This document shows positions 51,074-60,463 of a stretch of DNA of 64,000 bases, in pieces. The notes below the pieces were generated by a model, which did not search any database, was not told where the DNA came from, and saw nothing but the letters and a program-made list of their open reading frames with translations. Position 1 is the first letter of the stretch. The number at the start of each line of letters is the position of its first letter. Made by a program: the position numbers and the translations under genes. Source of the stretch: Chthoniobacter flavus Ellin428 (lineage in GTDB: Bacteria; Verrucomicrobiota; Verrucomicrobiia; Chthoniobacterales; Chthoniobacteraceae). The DNA lies in contig NZ_ABVL01000019.1 of NCBI RefSeq assembly GCF_000173075.1, positions 62,001 through 126,000 on the forward strand, read 5' to 3'.

Positions 51074-51835
51074 ATGCAGCCTGTCATCAGCCTCGAGAAA
51101 ATCTGGAAGATCTATACGACCGGCGATGTCGAGGTGACTGCCGTGCGGGATGTTTCCATGACCGTGCAGCCGGGCGAGTTCATCGCCATCATGGGCGCGA
51201 GCGGTTCCGGAAAATCCACGATGATGAACACGCTCGGTTGTCTCGATCGGCCGACGAAGGGGCGCTATCTGCTCGATGGCGTGGACGTTTCGGTGCTGCC
51301 GCGCGATGAACTGGCCGATATTCGCAACCAGAAGATCGGCTTCATCTTCCAAGGCTTCAACCTGCTCTCCCGCACCTCGGCGCTGGAGAATGTGGAACTC
51401 CCAATGATGTACGGTGGCCGCAAGATTGCCCCGAAGGAAATGCGCGAACGCGCCATGCGGGCCCTGGAACTCGTCGGCCTGGCCAAGCGCTTCGATCACA
51501 CGCCCAACCGGCTTTCCGGTGGTCAGCAGCAGCGCGTGGCCATTGCCCGCGCGCTCGTCAATGAGCCGGCCATGCTCCTCGCCGACGAACCGACCGGCAA
51601 CCTCGACAGTCGCACGAGTATTGAGATCATGGATGCCTTCCAGGCACTGAACGAAAAGGGCATCACCATTGCGATGGTCACGCACGAACCGGACATCGCC
51701 CGCTACACCAAGCGCAACGTCGTCATGCGCGATGGCGTGATCGTCAGCGACATCATCGTCCAGGACCGTTTCAACGCGAAGGAAGAGATGCGCAAGCTCG
51801 ATGAGGAGCACCAGGCCGCGAAGCTCGTGAAATGA
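51074..51835 (+). CDS. macB: ABC transporter ATPase of a MacAB-type exporter
   Basis: This 253-residue ATPase has Walker A 'GASGSGKSTMMN', Q loop 'GFIFQGFNLL', signature 'LSGGQQQRVAIARAL', Walker B 'MLLADEPTGNLD' and the switch His in 'MVTHEPDIA'. It belongs to the MacB/LolD class of mechanotransmission ABC systems. The ATPase and permease are separate genes here, unlike the fused E. coli MacB. Its 3' end overlaps the permease start by 4 nt. Confidence 0.95.
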   Translation: MQPVISLEKIWKIYTTGDVEVTAVRDVSMTVQPGEFIAIMGASGSGKSTMMNTLGCLDRPTKGRYLLDGVDVSVLPRDELADIRNQKIGFIFQGFNLLSRTSALENVELPMMYGGRKIAPKEMRERAMRALELVGLAKRFDHTPNRLSGGQQQRVAIARALVNEPAMLLADEPTGNLDSRTSIEIMDAFQALNEKGITIAMVTHEPDIARYTKRNVVMRDGVIVSDIIVQDRFNAKEEMRKLDEEHQAAKLVK

Positions 51836-53049
51836 AACTCACCGCCACTTTCCGCATCGCCCTGCGCGCGCTCAAGCGCAACAAAATGCGCAGTATTCTC
51901 ACCATGCTCGGCATCATCATCGGCGTGGCCGCGGTCATCGCCATGGTTGGTGTGGGCAATGGCGCCAAGGCCGAGGTCGAGGCGCAGATTGCCACGCTGG
52001 GCAAAAACATGATCCTCGTCTTTTCCGGCAGTATGACGAGTAGCGGTGTGCGTGGGGGCTACGGTGCCGCGGGCACGATGAAGATCGAAGATGCGGAGGC
52101 CATCCTGCGAGAGACACCCGGTGTCACCCTGGTTAGCCCGGAGATCCGCACGTCCGCGCAGGTCGCCGCCGGCAACCAGAACTGGTACACCAGCGTGCTG
52201 GGCGAATCGGAAGACTATTTCGAGATGCGCGAATGGGAGTTTACCGAGGGTTCCTCCTTCACCGATCAGGATGTCCGCTCGGCGAACAAGGTGGGCGTCA
52301 TCGGGAAAACGACGGCGCAGATGATTTTTGGCGAGGAGGATCCGGTCGGACAGATCATTCGCGTGAGGAACGTGCCCTTCCGCATCACCGGCTTGCTCAA
52401 GTCGAAGGGATTTTCCCTCGGCGGCAATGACCAGGACGACGTTTTCGTCGTGCCCTATACCACGGCGATGAAACGGCTCACTGGTGCGACCGTGCTGCGC
52501 GGTATCAATGTCCAGGCGGCGAATGACGACGTGATGACGCGGGTGCAGGACCAGATTTCCTCGCTGCTGCGGCAGCGGCACAACATCCGGCCCGGCCACG
52601 ACGACGACTTCACGGTGCGCGGACAGCAGGATATCGCCGAAATGGCCACCGCGCAGTCGAAGACCATGACCATCCTGCTCGGCGCGATTGCCAGTGTGTC
52701 GCTCATCGTGGGCGGTATCGGCATTATGAACATCATGCTCGTGAGCGTCACCGAGCGCACTCGCGAGATCGGCATTCGCATGGCGATCGGAGCGCATGGC
52801 TGGGATATCTTGCTGCAGTTCCTCATTGAGGCGGTGACGCTAAGTTCGCTGGGCGGATTGATTGGCATCGCCATCGGTTTCGCCACGGCGGAGAGCATCT
52901 CGCACTTTGTCGGTTGGCCTATCATGGTGCCGCCGGTTTACGTCATCGGGTCGTTTCTCTTCAGCGCGGCGGTGGGGGTGTTCTTCGGGTTGTATCCCGC
53001 GAAGAAAGCCGCGGCGCTCGATCCGATCGACGCGCTGCGTTACGAGTAA
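51832..53049 (+). CDS. MacB-type ABC transporter permease
   Basis: This 405-residue protein has the MacB fold: an N-terminal coupling segment and helix ('ALRALKRNKMRSILTMLGIIIGVAAVIAMV', two runs), a large periplasmic MacB_PCD domain (about 45-280), then three C-terminal helices of the FtsX type ('IASVSLIVGGIGIMNIMLVSVTERTREIGIRMAIGA' in parts; 'YPAKKAAALDPIDALRYE' at the end). With the ATPase it drives export of a periplasmic substrate through the adaptor and TolC. The substrate cannot be deduced from the window. Confidence 0.95.
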   Translation: MKLTATFRIALRALKRNKMRSILTMLGIIIGVAAVIAMVGVGNGAKAEVEAQIATLGKNMILVFSGSMTSSGVRGGYGAAGTMKIEDAEAILRETPGVTLVSPEIRTSAQVAAGNQNWYTSVLGESEDYFEMREWEFTEGSSFTDQDVRSANKVGVIGKTTAQMIFGEEDPVGQIIRVRNVPFRITGLLKSKGFSLGGNDQDDVFVVPYTTAMKRLTGATVLRGINVQAANDDVMTRVQDQISSLLRQRHNIRPGHDDDFTVRGQQDIAEMATAQSKTMTILLGAIASVSLIVGGIGIMNIMLVSVTERTREIGIRMAIGAHGWDILLQFLIEAVTLSSLGGLIGIAIGFATAESISHFVGWPIMVPPVYVIGSFLFSAAVGVFFGLYPAKKAAALDPIDALRYE

Positions 53050-53122
53050 CGCTCTTTCCTTCGCGCAGGATGGTAATGCAAAGAGAGTGGCGCAGAGTGG
53101 GGTCTCTGGCTTACATTTCCCC

Positions 53123-54556
53123 ATGAAAACCGGTAACTGCCCGCGGCTCTTGATCGGTGCGGATTGGGTCACGACGGAGTCGCAAATTTCGGTGGTCAAT
53201 CCTTTCACGGGAGAAGCGTTTGCGCAGGTGCCACTCGGCGGTGCGCGAGAGGTGGAGCGCGCCATCGCCACCGCGCACGAGACTTTCCCCAAGGTACGCA
53301 AAACGCCTGCGCACCGAAGGGCTGCATTGCTGCAGGCCGTGGCTCGAGGCATCGAGCAGCGGCAGTCCGAATTCGTCAACACGATGGTCGCTGAGGCCGG
53401 CAAGCCGGTGACATTGGCGGAGGCGGAAGTGGCGCGTGCACAGGTCACCTTTCTCGCCGCGGCGGAGGAGGCGCGGCGGCAGCACGGCGAGTTGCTCGAC
53501 ATGGATGCCTTTGCCAGCGGCGACGGCCACTTTGGTCTGGCCCGTCGTTTCCCGATGGGCGTGATCGGCGCGATCACGCCTTTCAATTACCCGCTCAACC
53601 TCGTCGCGCACAAAGTCGCTCCGTGCCTCGCCACGGGCAATACGATGGTCCTGAAACCGGCGACGAAGACGCCGCTCTGCGCGTTGTTGCTCGCGGAGAT
53701 TCTGGTCGAAGCAGGCATGCCGCCAGGGCAGGTTAACTTCGTCACCTGTACGACCGCGGATTCGGCGACGCTGTTAAAAGACGACCGCGTGAAGAAGATC
53801 ACTTTCACCGGTAGCCCGGCGGTCGGTTGGAAGCTGAAAGAGCAGTGCGGCAAGAAACACATTACACTCGAACTTGGGGGCAACGCCGGCGTCATCCTTC
53901 ACGAGGATGCCAATCTCGACACAGCGATTCCCGCCGTGGCCGCGGGTGGATTTGGTTACGCGGGGCAATCGTGCATCAGCGTGCAGCGGGTGATCATTCA
54001 CGAATCACGTTACGAGGAGGTTAAATCGCGGCTGGTCTCGTACGTCCGCGAAAAAATCAAAACCGGGGATCCGCGCGATCGGGCGACGGTAGTCGGGCCG
54101 ATGATTACTCCCGACGCGCTGAAAGGAATTTGCGAGAAAGTCGACGCCGCACTCGACGCGGGAGCGAAACTGGTCTGCGGTGGTGAAATCCACGGGCCCT
54201 GTCTCGAAGCCACCGTGCTGGAGGACGTGAAGCCGGCGATGGAACTCTGTGCGCAGGAAGCCTTTGCGCCGCTCGTCACCCTGCATCGTTATCGCGAATT
54301 CGCGGAGGCGCTCGAGATGGTGAACGCGTCCGACTTCGGTTTGCAGGCGGGAGTCTTCACGCAAAATCTCCCGCTCGCTTTGCAGGCATTCGATGTGCTC
54401 GATGTGGGTGGCGTGCTCATCAATCAAGTGCCCACCTTCCGCGTCGACAACATGCCCTACGGCGGCATCAAGGACAGCGGCTTCGGCCGCGAAGGGCTGC
54501 GTTACGCGATGGAAGAGATGACGGAATTGAAATCCTTGATTATTAAGCAGGGCTGA
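53123..54556 (+). CDS. NAD(P)-dependent aldehyde dehydrogenase
   Basis: From ATG 53123 the protein has 477 residues. Catalytic Cys284 is in 'GQSCISVQR' and the general base Glu250 in 'LELGGNAG'. 'TPFNYPLNLVAHK', 'LKPATKTPL' and 'FTGSPAVGWKLK' form the coenzyme site; 'PYGGIKDSGFGREGLRYAMEE' (two halves) closes the C-terminus. It resembles the non-phosphorylating glyceraldehyde-3-phosphate or lactaldehyde dehydrogenase branch, but the substrate is not clear. It lies 73 nt after the exporter genes and 1 nt before the PDZ gene. Confidence 0.9.
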   Translation: MKTGNCPRLLIGADWVTTESQISVVNPFTGEAFAQVPLGGAREVERAIATAHETFPKVRKTPAHRRAALLQAVARGIEQRQSEFVNTMVAEAGKPVTLAEAEVARAQVTFLAAAEEARRQHGELLDMDAFASGDGHFGLARRFPMGVIGAITPFNYPLNLVAHKVAPCLATGNTMVLKPATKTPLCALLLAEILVEAGMPPGQVNFVTCTTADSATLLKDDRVKKITFTGSPAVGWKLKEQCGKKHITLELGGNAGVILHEDANLDTAIPAVAAGGFGYAGQSCISVQRVIIHESRYEEVKSRLVSYVREKIKTGDPRDRATVVGPMITPDALKGICEKVDAALDAGAKLVCGGEIHGPCLEATVLEDVKPAMELCAQEAFAPLVTLHRYREFAEALEMVNASDFGLQAGVFTQNLPLALQAFDVLDVGGVLINQVPTFRVDNMPYGGIKDSGFGREGLRYAMEEMTELKSLIIKQG

Positions 54557-54557
54557 A

Positions 54558-54992
54558 ATGTTCGCCGCTCTGCTCGCTGCATTCACTCTCGCCATCCCGC
54601 GCCCCGCTGACGGGATCGTTCGGGTGAGCCTGCCGTCGAATGATCAGCCGCCCATCGTGCGCCCCAGCCCTCGTCCCGGGCTCGCCACGCCGAGTCCGCG
54701 GAAGTCAGTCTTTGTGCTCGGCATTCGTTTTCAGAATCGCGGCGGAACGCAAGGCATCGCGCTGGAAGAAGTGGTGCCCGGCTCGCCTGCGGATCGCGCC
54801 GGTTTTGTCGTCGGCATGATCATCTCGGAAATCGACGGCAAGAGCACTGCGGGGCGCAGCGGTGAAGATTGCACACGCCTGGTGCAGGAAGCGGGCAACG
54901 CCGTGGCCGTGAAATATTACGACCCGGTGACCTTCAAACTCCGTAGCCGCACCGTGCAGAAGGAATGGATCGTACCGCCACTGCCGAATTGA
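54558..54992 (+). CDS. Small exported PDZ-domain protein
   Basis: This 144-residue protein starts 1 nt after the aldehyde dehydrogenase stop. A short hydrophobic N-terminus ('FAALLAAFTLAIPRPADG') could be a signal peptide. Residues about 50-135 are a PDZ domain: 'VLGIRFQNRGGTQGIALEEVVPGSPADRAGFVVGMIISEIDGK' read as successive strands, with the 'GSPADRAGF' turn as its clearest mark. There is no protease domain. Its role is unknown. Confidence 0.78.
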   Translation: MFAALLAAFTLAIPRPADGIVRVSLPSNDQPPIVRPSPRPGLATPSPRKSVFVLGIRFQNRGGTQGIALEEVVPGSPADRAGFVVGMIISEIDGKSTAGRSGEDCTRLVQEAGNAVAVKYYDPVTFKLRSRTVQKEWIVPPLPN

Positions 54993-54998
54993 AGAAAA

Positions 54999-55118
54999 GG
55001 ATGAGGGATGAAGGATGAAGGATGAAGGATGAAAAAGCGCGCTTTCGGCAGCGACCGCCTCCGTCTGAAAATCCGCGCAGCGCATTTTACTTCATCCCTC
55101 ATCCTTCCGCCTTCATCC
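54999..55118. repeat. Palindrome with arms of 7-nt GGATGAA units
   Basis: Five 7-nt units (GGATGAG then four GGATGAA) fill 54999-55033; four units on the other strand sense (TTCATCC, CTCATCC, TTCCGCC, TTCATCC) fill 55091-55118. The arms pair around a 57-nt centre. It occupies most of the gap between the PDZ gene and the next gene. Confidence 0.75.
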
Positions 55119-55213
55119 TTTTCTTTCCTTTCACGGAAGTCGGCTAAGATTTCTCTCATTTGAACGGTCTCGACAGTGAACCTGTCCACGGACATCCCTT
55201 TCCGTCTCTCTCC

Positions 55214-55864
55214 ATGAAAACCTTCCGCAAGATTTTTCTGTCCCTCCTCGCTGTTACCGCTTCTTTCGCGCTGCCGCTGCACGCCGCGGATCCGCTTTAC
55301 AAAAACGACTTCGAGTCGGCGGAGGTCGGCAAGGTGCCGTCAGACATGATGGTGATGGCTGGCGCGTTTGAGGTGAAGCAGGACAAGGACGGCAAATATC
55401 TCGAATTGCCCGGTGAACCGCTCGACACCTTCGGCCTGCTCTTTGGCCCGGCGGTGAAGGACGACGTGAGCGCCAGCGCACGTTTCTTTGGCACAAAGAA
55501 GGGGCGCAAGATGCCTGCCTTCGGGGTGAGTCTGAACGGCGCCGGCGGCTACCGCCTGCAGGTGAGCGCGGCCAAGGGAAAGCTGGAATTTTTCAAGGGC
55601 GTGGAGGCCGAGGCGACCTCAGGTGTGCCGTATACCTGGGCGTCCGATACCTGGACGAATCTTCGCATCACCGTGCGCAAAGACGGAGATAAATGGGTGA
55701 TCGAAGGTCGCGCCTGGGCCGTGGGCTCGCCGGAGCCGGAGAAACCGCTCATCACGCTCGAGGAAAAGAACGCGCCGAGCAATGGCAAGGCGGGCATCTG
55801 GGGCAGCCCATTTTCCGGCACGCCGATCAAGTTCGATGACTTGCTGGTCACGCCGTTGAAATGA
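55214..55864 (+). CDS. Exported LamG/jelly-roll-like protein
   Basis: From ATG 55214 the protein has 216 residues with a signal peptide ('MKTFRKIFLSLLAVTASFA'). It then has a concanavalin-like sandwich pattern: 'LYKNDFESAEVGKVPSDMMVM', 'VSASARFFGTKKGRKMPAFGV', 'TWTNLRITVRKDGDKWVIEGRAW', ending 'IKFDDLLVTPLK'. The C-terminal part of the PQQ-propeller protein at 58001-60437 has the same module ('YTVEADLMTEGKKRKMSEMGL' to 'WYDNIAVTPNK'), so this looks like a free-standing version of that domain. It stands 68 nt before the propeller gene at 55933. Confidence 0.75.
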   Translation: MKTFRKIFLSLLAVTASFALPLHAADPLYKNDFESAEVGKVPSDMMVMAGAFEVKQDKDGKYLELPGEPLDTFGLLFGPAVKDDVSASARFFGTKKGRKMPAFGVSLNGAGGYRLQVSAAKGKLEFFKGVEAEATSGVPYTWASDTWTNLRITVRKDGDKWVIEGRAWAVGSPEPEKPLITLEEKNAPSNGKAGIWGSPFSGTPIKFDDLLVTPLK

Positions 55865-55932
55865 GCGGCCTGCATTGCCACGCTTGATTTTTTCCCCTTA
55901 ACCCCCTCACAACTACCCGCCACCACTGTACT

Positions 55933-57198
55933 ATGCGTTACCTCGTTCCCGCCCTCGCTGTTGCTGTCACGTTGCCTCTTCACGCTGTTGACTGGCAGCA
56001 ATATCGCGGACCGAGTGGGGACGGAAAATCGCCGGAAAAAATTTCCATTCCCGCGGGCAGCACTCCGCCGAAGCAGGTGTGGAAGGCGCCGAGTGAAGGC
56101 GGCTTCAGCTCTTTCGCCGTCGCGGGCGGACGCGCCTTCACGCTGTGCCTGAAAGACTCGGACAGCGTGAAGCAGGAGAGCGTGGTGGCGTATGATGCCA
56201 GGACGGGCAAGGAACTCTGGTTTGCCGCGCTGAATTTTCCGAAATACGACGGCGGTGGCGACTCCGGTGCGCCCAACAACAAGGGCGGCGACGGTCCGCG
56301 CTCCACGCCCACGACCGATGGCACGACCGTCTACGTCATGTCCTCGCAGCTCGTGCTCCGCACGTTCGATGCCGCGACGGGCAAGCCCGGCTGGTCGCAC
56401 GATCTCGTCAAGGAATTCGCCGGCCGCAACATCCAGTGGGAGAACGCCGCTTCGCCGTTGCTGGAGCAGGGGCTGATCCTCGTCGGTGGTGGCGGGCCTG
56501 GCCAGTCGCTCATCGCGTTCAATGCGAAGGATGGTTCGGTGGTGTGGAAAGCGTTCGACGAAAAGATCACCCACGCCACGCCGGTTCCCGCCACGATTCT
56601 CGGCCAGCGGCAGGTCATTTTCTTCCTGCAGAGCGGGTTGCTCGCAGTCGAGCCGAAGACGGGCAAGGAACTCTGGCGTTACGCTTTCGATTACAAGACC
56701 TCGACGGCGGCGTCGCCGGTGGTGGATGGCGATATCGTCTATTGCTCCGCAGGCTACGGCGTCGGCGCGGGTGCAGTGCGGATCACCAAGGACGGATTCA
56801 ATTTCAAGGCCACCGAGCTCTATCGGCTCCGCGGAAACAAGCCGCTGGCCAATCACTGGAGCACGCCCGTGGTGAAGGACGGCTATCTCTACGGCATGTT
56901 CCAGTTCAAGGAATACGCCAACGGCCCGGTGAAGTGCGTGGACATCAAGACCGGCGCCGTGAAGTGGGAACAGCCGGGTTTCGGTCCGGGGCAGGTCATC
57001 CTCGTGGGTGATCGCGTTCTTGCGCTGGCGGACAATGGCGACCTCGTCACCTTTGCCGCCAAGCCGGACAAGTATCAGGAAATCTCGCGAGCCAAGGTGC
57101 TGGACGGCAAATGCTGGACCACGCCGATCGTCAGCAACGGCATGATCTTCGCGCGGAGCACGAAGGAAGCTGTTTGCCTCGACGTGTCGGGAAAATAG
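55933..57198 (+). CDS. Exported PQQ-type beta-propeller protein
   Basis: This 421-residue protein has a signal peptide ('YLVPALAVAVTLPLHA') and blades of the PQQ-binding-like propeller, each with a 'xG...LWx' end: 'YDARTGKELWFAALN', 'FDAATGKPGWSHDLV', 'FNAKDGSVVWKAF', 'VEPKTGKELWRYAFD', 'VDIKTGAVKWEQPG'. The start motif 'DWQQYRGPSGDG' is common in planctomycete and verrucomicrobial propellers. No dehydrogenase active-site residues were seen, so it is more likely a scaffold or binding protein than a quinoprotein enzyme. Related proteins are at 58001 and 60488. Confidence 0.88.
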   Translation: MRYLVPALAVAVTLPLHAVDWQQYRGPSGDGKSPEKISIPAGSTPPKQVWKAPSEGGFSSFAVAGGRAFTLCLKDSDSVKQESVVAYDARTGKELWFAALNFPKYDGGGDSGAPNNKGGDGPRSTPTTDGTTVYVMSSQLVLRTFDAATGKPGWSHDLVKEFAGRNIQWENAASPLLEQGLILVGGGGPGQSLIAFNAKDGSVVWKAFDEKITHATPVPATILGQRQVIFFLQSGLLAVEPKTGKELWRYAFDYKTSTAASPVVDGDIVYCSAGYGVGAGAVRITKDGFNFKATELYRLRGNKPLANHWSTPVVKDGYLYGMFQFKEYANGPVKCVDIKTGAVKWEQPGFGPGQVILVGDRVLALADNGDLVTFAAKPDKYQEISRAKVLDGKCWTTPIVSNGMIFARSTKEAVCLDVSGK

Positions 57199-57221
57199 CT
57201 TCCCGTGAGCGAAGCGAGGGT

Positions 57222-57307
57222 CTTAATCCTTAATTTTTAATCCCTTAATCCTTAATCTCTCCGCATGGGGAACGATTAAGGATTAAGGATTGAGGATTAC
57301 GATTAAG
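57222..57307. repeat. Palindrome with arms of 7-nt TTAATCC units
   Basis: The left arm (57222-57257) is a run of CTTAATC/TTAATCC-type units; the right arm (57274-57307) is its near complement (GATTAAG, GATTAAG, GATTGAG, GATTACG, ATTAAG). The central 16 nt hold CCGCATGGGG. It lies between the convergent propeller gene and the marR-type gene and could also stop transcription in both directions. Confidence 0.75.
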
Positions 57308-57314
57308 AGGAGAA

Positions 57315-57797
57315 TTACTTCCCCGGCGTCTTCTCCAGCACCGCTCCGCACGAGTTGGCGATCTCCTCGAGTTCATCGAGGAATTTTTCCCGCCGGTTCT
57401 GCGGCAGGATCGCCAGCACATTCTCCTGCAGGCCCATGGCGATCTTGCGGGCCTTTTCAAACGCCCTGCGCCCGGCGGGCAGGATCTTCACCCGATTGGC
57501 GCGCTTGTCCTGCTCGTGCGGCTTGCGGGCGATCAGGCCATTCTTTTCCATCCGCGTAATCGTCGAGGTGATCGTATTCGGATCACTCGCCATCAGGTCC
57601 GTCAGTGTCCGCTGGGTGAGCCCCTGGGGGTCGCCCTCGCTCAGCCAGCGCAGAATGATGTATTGATCGGGCGTGATGCCGAGGTGCGCGATGCGCTGGC
57701 GAAAGGCCTGGTTCAGGCCGTACCAAGCGCGGCGCAGCAGCACGGGCAGGCGTTTGGGAGCACCGTTGGTGGATGAAACTGGGGAGGGATCTGGCAT
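57315..57797 (-). CDS. MarR-family transcription regulator
   Basis: From ATG 57797 the protein has 160 residues. It is a winged-helix MarR protein: 'LGITPDQYIILRWLSEGDPQGLTQRTLTDLM' (helices 2-3, in parts), recognition helix 'DPNTITSTITRMEKNGLIARK', wing 'HEQDKRANRVKILPAGRRAF' and a C-terminal dimer helix. It is divergent from the propeller gene at 58001, and an AT-rich palindrome (57895-57918) lies between the two, so autoregulation and control of the propeller and downstream transporter genes are likely. The effector is not known. Confidence 0.9.
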   Translation of the reverse strand: MPDPSPVSSTNGAPKRLPVLLRRAWYGLNQAFRQRIAHLGITPDQYIILRWLSEGDPQGLTQRTLTDLMASDPNTITSTITRMEKNGLIARKPHEQDKRANRVKILPAGRRAFEKARKIAMGLQENVLAILPQNRREKFLDELEEIANSCGAVLEKTPGK

Positions 57798-57894
57798 GGC
57801 GAGGCGGGCGTTTACCTTCCGATCCTTCACGACCGGAAGGAGACTTGCGAACTGGATGAAAAAGAGGATGTCAAAGGAACGGAAAAAGCCAAAG

Positions 57895-57918
57895 AAATAA
57901 TACGTGTAAGTATTATTT
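57895..57918. promoter_or_regulatory. Probable MarR operator
   Basis: AAATAATAC (57895-57903) and GTATTATTT (57910-57918) are perfect inverted repeats around GTGTAA, in an otherwise GC-rich gap between marR and the propeller gene. The site covers a good minus-strand promoter and touches a plus-strand TTGACA (57917-57922). This size and symmetry suit a MarR dimer. Confidence 0.7.
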
Positions 57919-57926
57919 GACAGCAA
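57897..57926 (-). promoter_or_regulatory. Probable promoter of the marR-type gene
   Basis: On the minus strand, TTGCTG (57926-57921) and TATTAT (57902-57897) are separated by 18 nt and lie about 100 nt before the ATG at 57797. The -10 box is inside the palindromic operator, which would allow repression by steric block. Confidence 0.45.
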
Positions 57927-58000
57927 CCGCCCGAATTTCCTACTTAGCCACTCGCCGTTTTCTCCAAAAACCTCCCCCCGGTTCCTTCACCACCATCGCC

Positions 58001-60437
58001 ATGAAGCTACGTCACGCCCTACCGTTCACGCTCCTCATCGCCGCGTTGCCGCTCTACGCGGCCAAGAAAGAAAAATCCACCAAGGAAGAAAGCGCCAAGT
58101 CCGATGCCGCCCAGCAGGGCTGGCTCGACTGGCGCGGACCCTTCCAGACGGGTGTATCCCTCGAAAAAGGTCTGCCGGACAAGATCGACGCCAAAAAGCC
58201 GTTGTGGACGGCAGATTTTCCGGGGCAATCGGCGCCGGTCATTTCCAATGGCAAGCTCTACATCATGGGCTATCTCGGTGAAGGAGCGGACTTGCAGGAG
58301 GGCGTGGGATGTTTCGATGCAGACACGGGCAAGATGGAGTGGAAGCAGCTCTTCAACGACTTCCTGAGCGACGTCATTTACCTGCGTTACGCGAATTCGA
58401 GCCCGGGGATCGATCCGGAAACGGGGAACGTCTACATCCAGAATAGCTCCGGCATTTTCGCCGCGTTCACTGCCGACGGGAAGCTCCTGTGGAAGCATTC
58501 GATGATGGAAGAGTACGGTCGCATGACTTTTCCGAACAACCGCACGGCTTCACCGTTGATCGACAAGGGACCTGGTCATCACCCGCGGCATCACCGCGGC
58601 GTGGGGATCTTACGGTGCGCCCGGAGATCGCTTTTACGCGTTCGATAAGAAGACCGGCGATCTCGTTTGGTCCAGCGCCCCCGGTGGCCGTCCGCAGGAC
58701 AATACGTTCTCTCATCCCTGGCTGAGCACGGTGAATGGCAAGCGGGTTTTGTTTGCGGCCAACGGTGACAGTAGCCTGGTGTGCTTCAATGCCCGCACGG
58801 GCGAACCGCTCTACCGCACTGCAGTGGCAAAAGCGGGCGCCAAGGGCGGCATCAATTCCGCGGTGGTCCAGTACAAGGACAACATCATCGTCACCCACAT
58901 GAGCGAGAACATCGACACCAGCGATGTGGGGCGCACGGCGATGTTCAAGATTCCCACCGAGTTCAAGCCCGAATCCCCGACAGTGCCGCAGGTGATCGAC
59001 AGCAAAGGACTCGAGCAGTGGCGCAATCCGGCTGGTTCGCTAGCCAGTTCGCCGGTGCTCGTCGGCAATCGTGTTTATCTCGTCACCGAGACGGGTGATT
59101 TGACTGCCATGGACGCGGACAACGGCAAGATCCTTTGGAAGAAGCAGCTCGGCATCGAGCAGCGGCAGAGCAGTGCCTTCTACGCCGACGGCAAGCTCTA
59201 CATCACGATCTACATCGCCGCGGCTTCGTCGGGCAAAGGCGAGAAGGCCGGCAATGCTCAGCCCGCGGAAGGCGGCGGCGAGGGTGTCGGCAACGGCGAA
59301 CTCTTCGTCATCAAGCCGGGGGACAAGGACGCGGAAATCCTCAGCCACACCGTTCTCGAGGGCAAGTGCTATGGTTCGCCCATCGGCTACAACGGCAAAG
59401 TCTACATCCAGACCGAGAAGAAACTCTATTGCTTCGGCAAGAAGGGCAACAATCCGGGCCTCGCGCCGAATCCGAAACCGGAAGCCTGGCCGGCTCCGGG
59501 TGAAAAGAAGCGGCTGCAAATCATTCCCGCGGAAATCCTTCTCAACCCCGGCGAGACCCAGGCGTTCCACGTCCGCGCCCTCGATGCGAACGGCTTCACG
59601 GTGGAAGACAACGTCGACCCGAAATCCATGACGTGGAAGACCTTCATCCCGCCGACGGCTCTGGTGAAGTCGACCATGAAGGCGGCATTCAACGGCGATG
59701 GGAAACTCGTGGCCGAGACGGAAAAGAACCCGAGCGCCGGGGTGTTCGAAGGCACGCTGGGAAATCTCAAAGGTTACTTCAAAGGCCGCATCCTCCCGAC
59801 CATTCCGTCCTTGCAGGATTTCGAGAGTTACAAATTGGACGAAGACACGTCGAAGCCACCGGCTCCCGCGGTGCCGAACACGGTGGAAGAGCCCACGCCG
59901 TTTGCCTATCCGCCGCTGGCGTGGAATGCCGCGCGGTTCAAGTTTGAGATCCGCGAGAAGGACGGCAACAAGGCGCTCGTCAAGACGATCGAAAACATGC
60001 GCATGCAGCGCGGCACGGTCTTCTTCAACAAGCCCAACTTGCACAACTACACGGTCGAAGCTGACCTCATGACCGAAGGCAAGAAGCGCAAGATGTCGGA
60101 GATGGGGCTCATCAATCAGCGCTATCTCTTCGACCTCAAGGGCAACGCGCAAGCCCTGGAAGTCACCTCGAATCAATTGCTCCTCGAGAAATCGGTGCCT
60201 TTCACCATCGTCCCGAACCAATGGTACCATCTCAAGACACGCGTCGATATCAATGCCGACGGGACTGGAGTCGTGCGCGGCAAGGCCTGGAAGAAAGGCG
60301 ATCCTGAACCCGCCGAATGGACGATCGAAGTGCCGGTCAATCACCCCAACGAGGAAGGCTCGCCCGGGCTGTTCGGCTTTGCCTCGACGGCCCAGCACGC
60401 CTGGTATGACAACATTGCCGTGACGCCGAATAAGTAA
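58001..60437 (+). CDS. Exported PQQ-type propeller protein with C-terminal LamG-like domain, one-base frameshift
   Basis: ATG 58001 gives a signal peptide ('LPFTLLIAALPLYA') and propeller blades up to 'ASPLIDK'; one base fewer in the GGG run at 58567-58569 continues as 'DLVITRGITAAWGSYGAPGDRFYAF' (two parts) and on without a break to 60437, for about 811 residues. Blades include 'FDADTGKMEWKQLF', 'FDKKTGDLVWSSA', 'MDADNGKILWKKQLG'. Residues from about 500 form an Ig-like linker ('PAEILLNPGETQAFHVRALD') and a LamG-like module ending 'WYDNIAVTPNK', similar to the protein at 55214. It is divergent from the marR-type gene and probably under its control. Confidence 0.85.
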
Positions 60438-60463
60438 CAGCAAGCGAAGCGCTGCTTCTGCTT

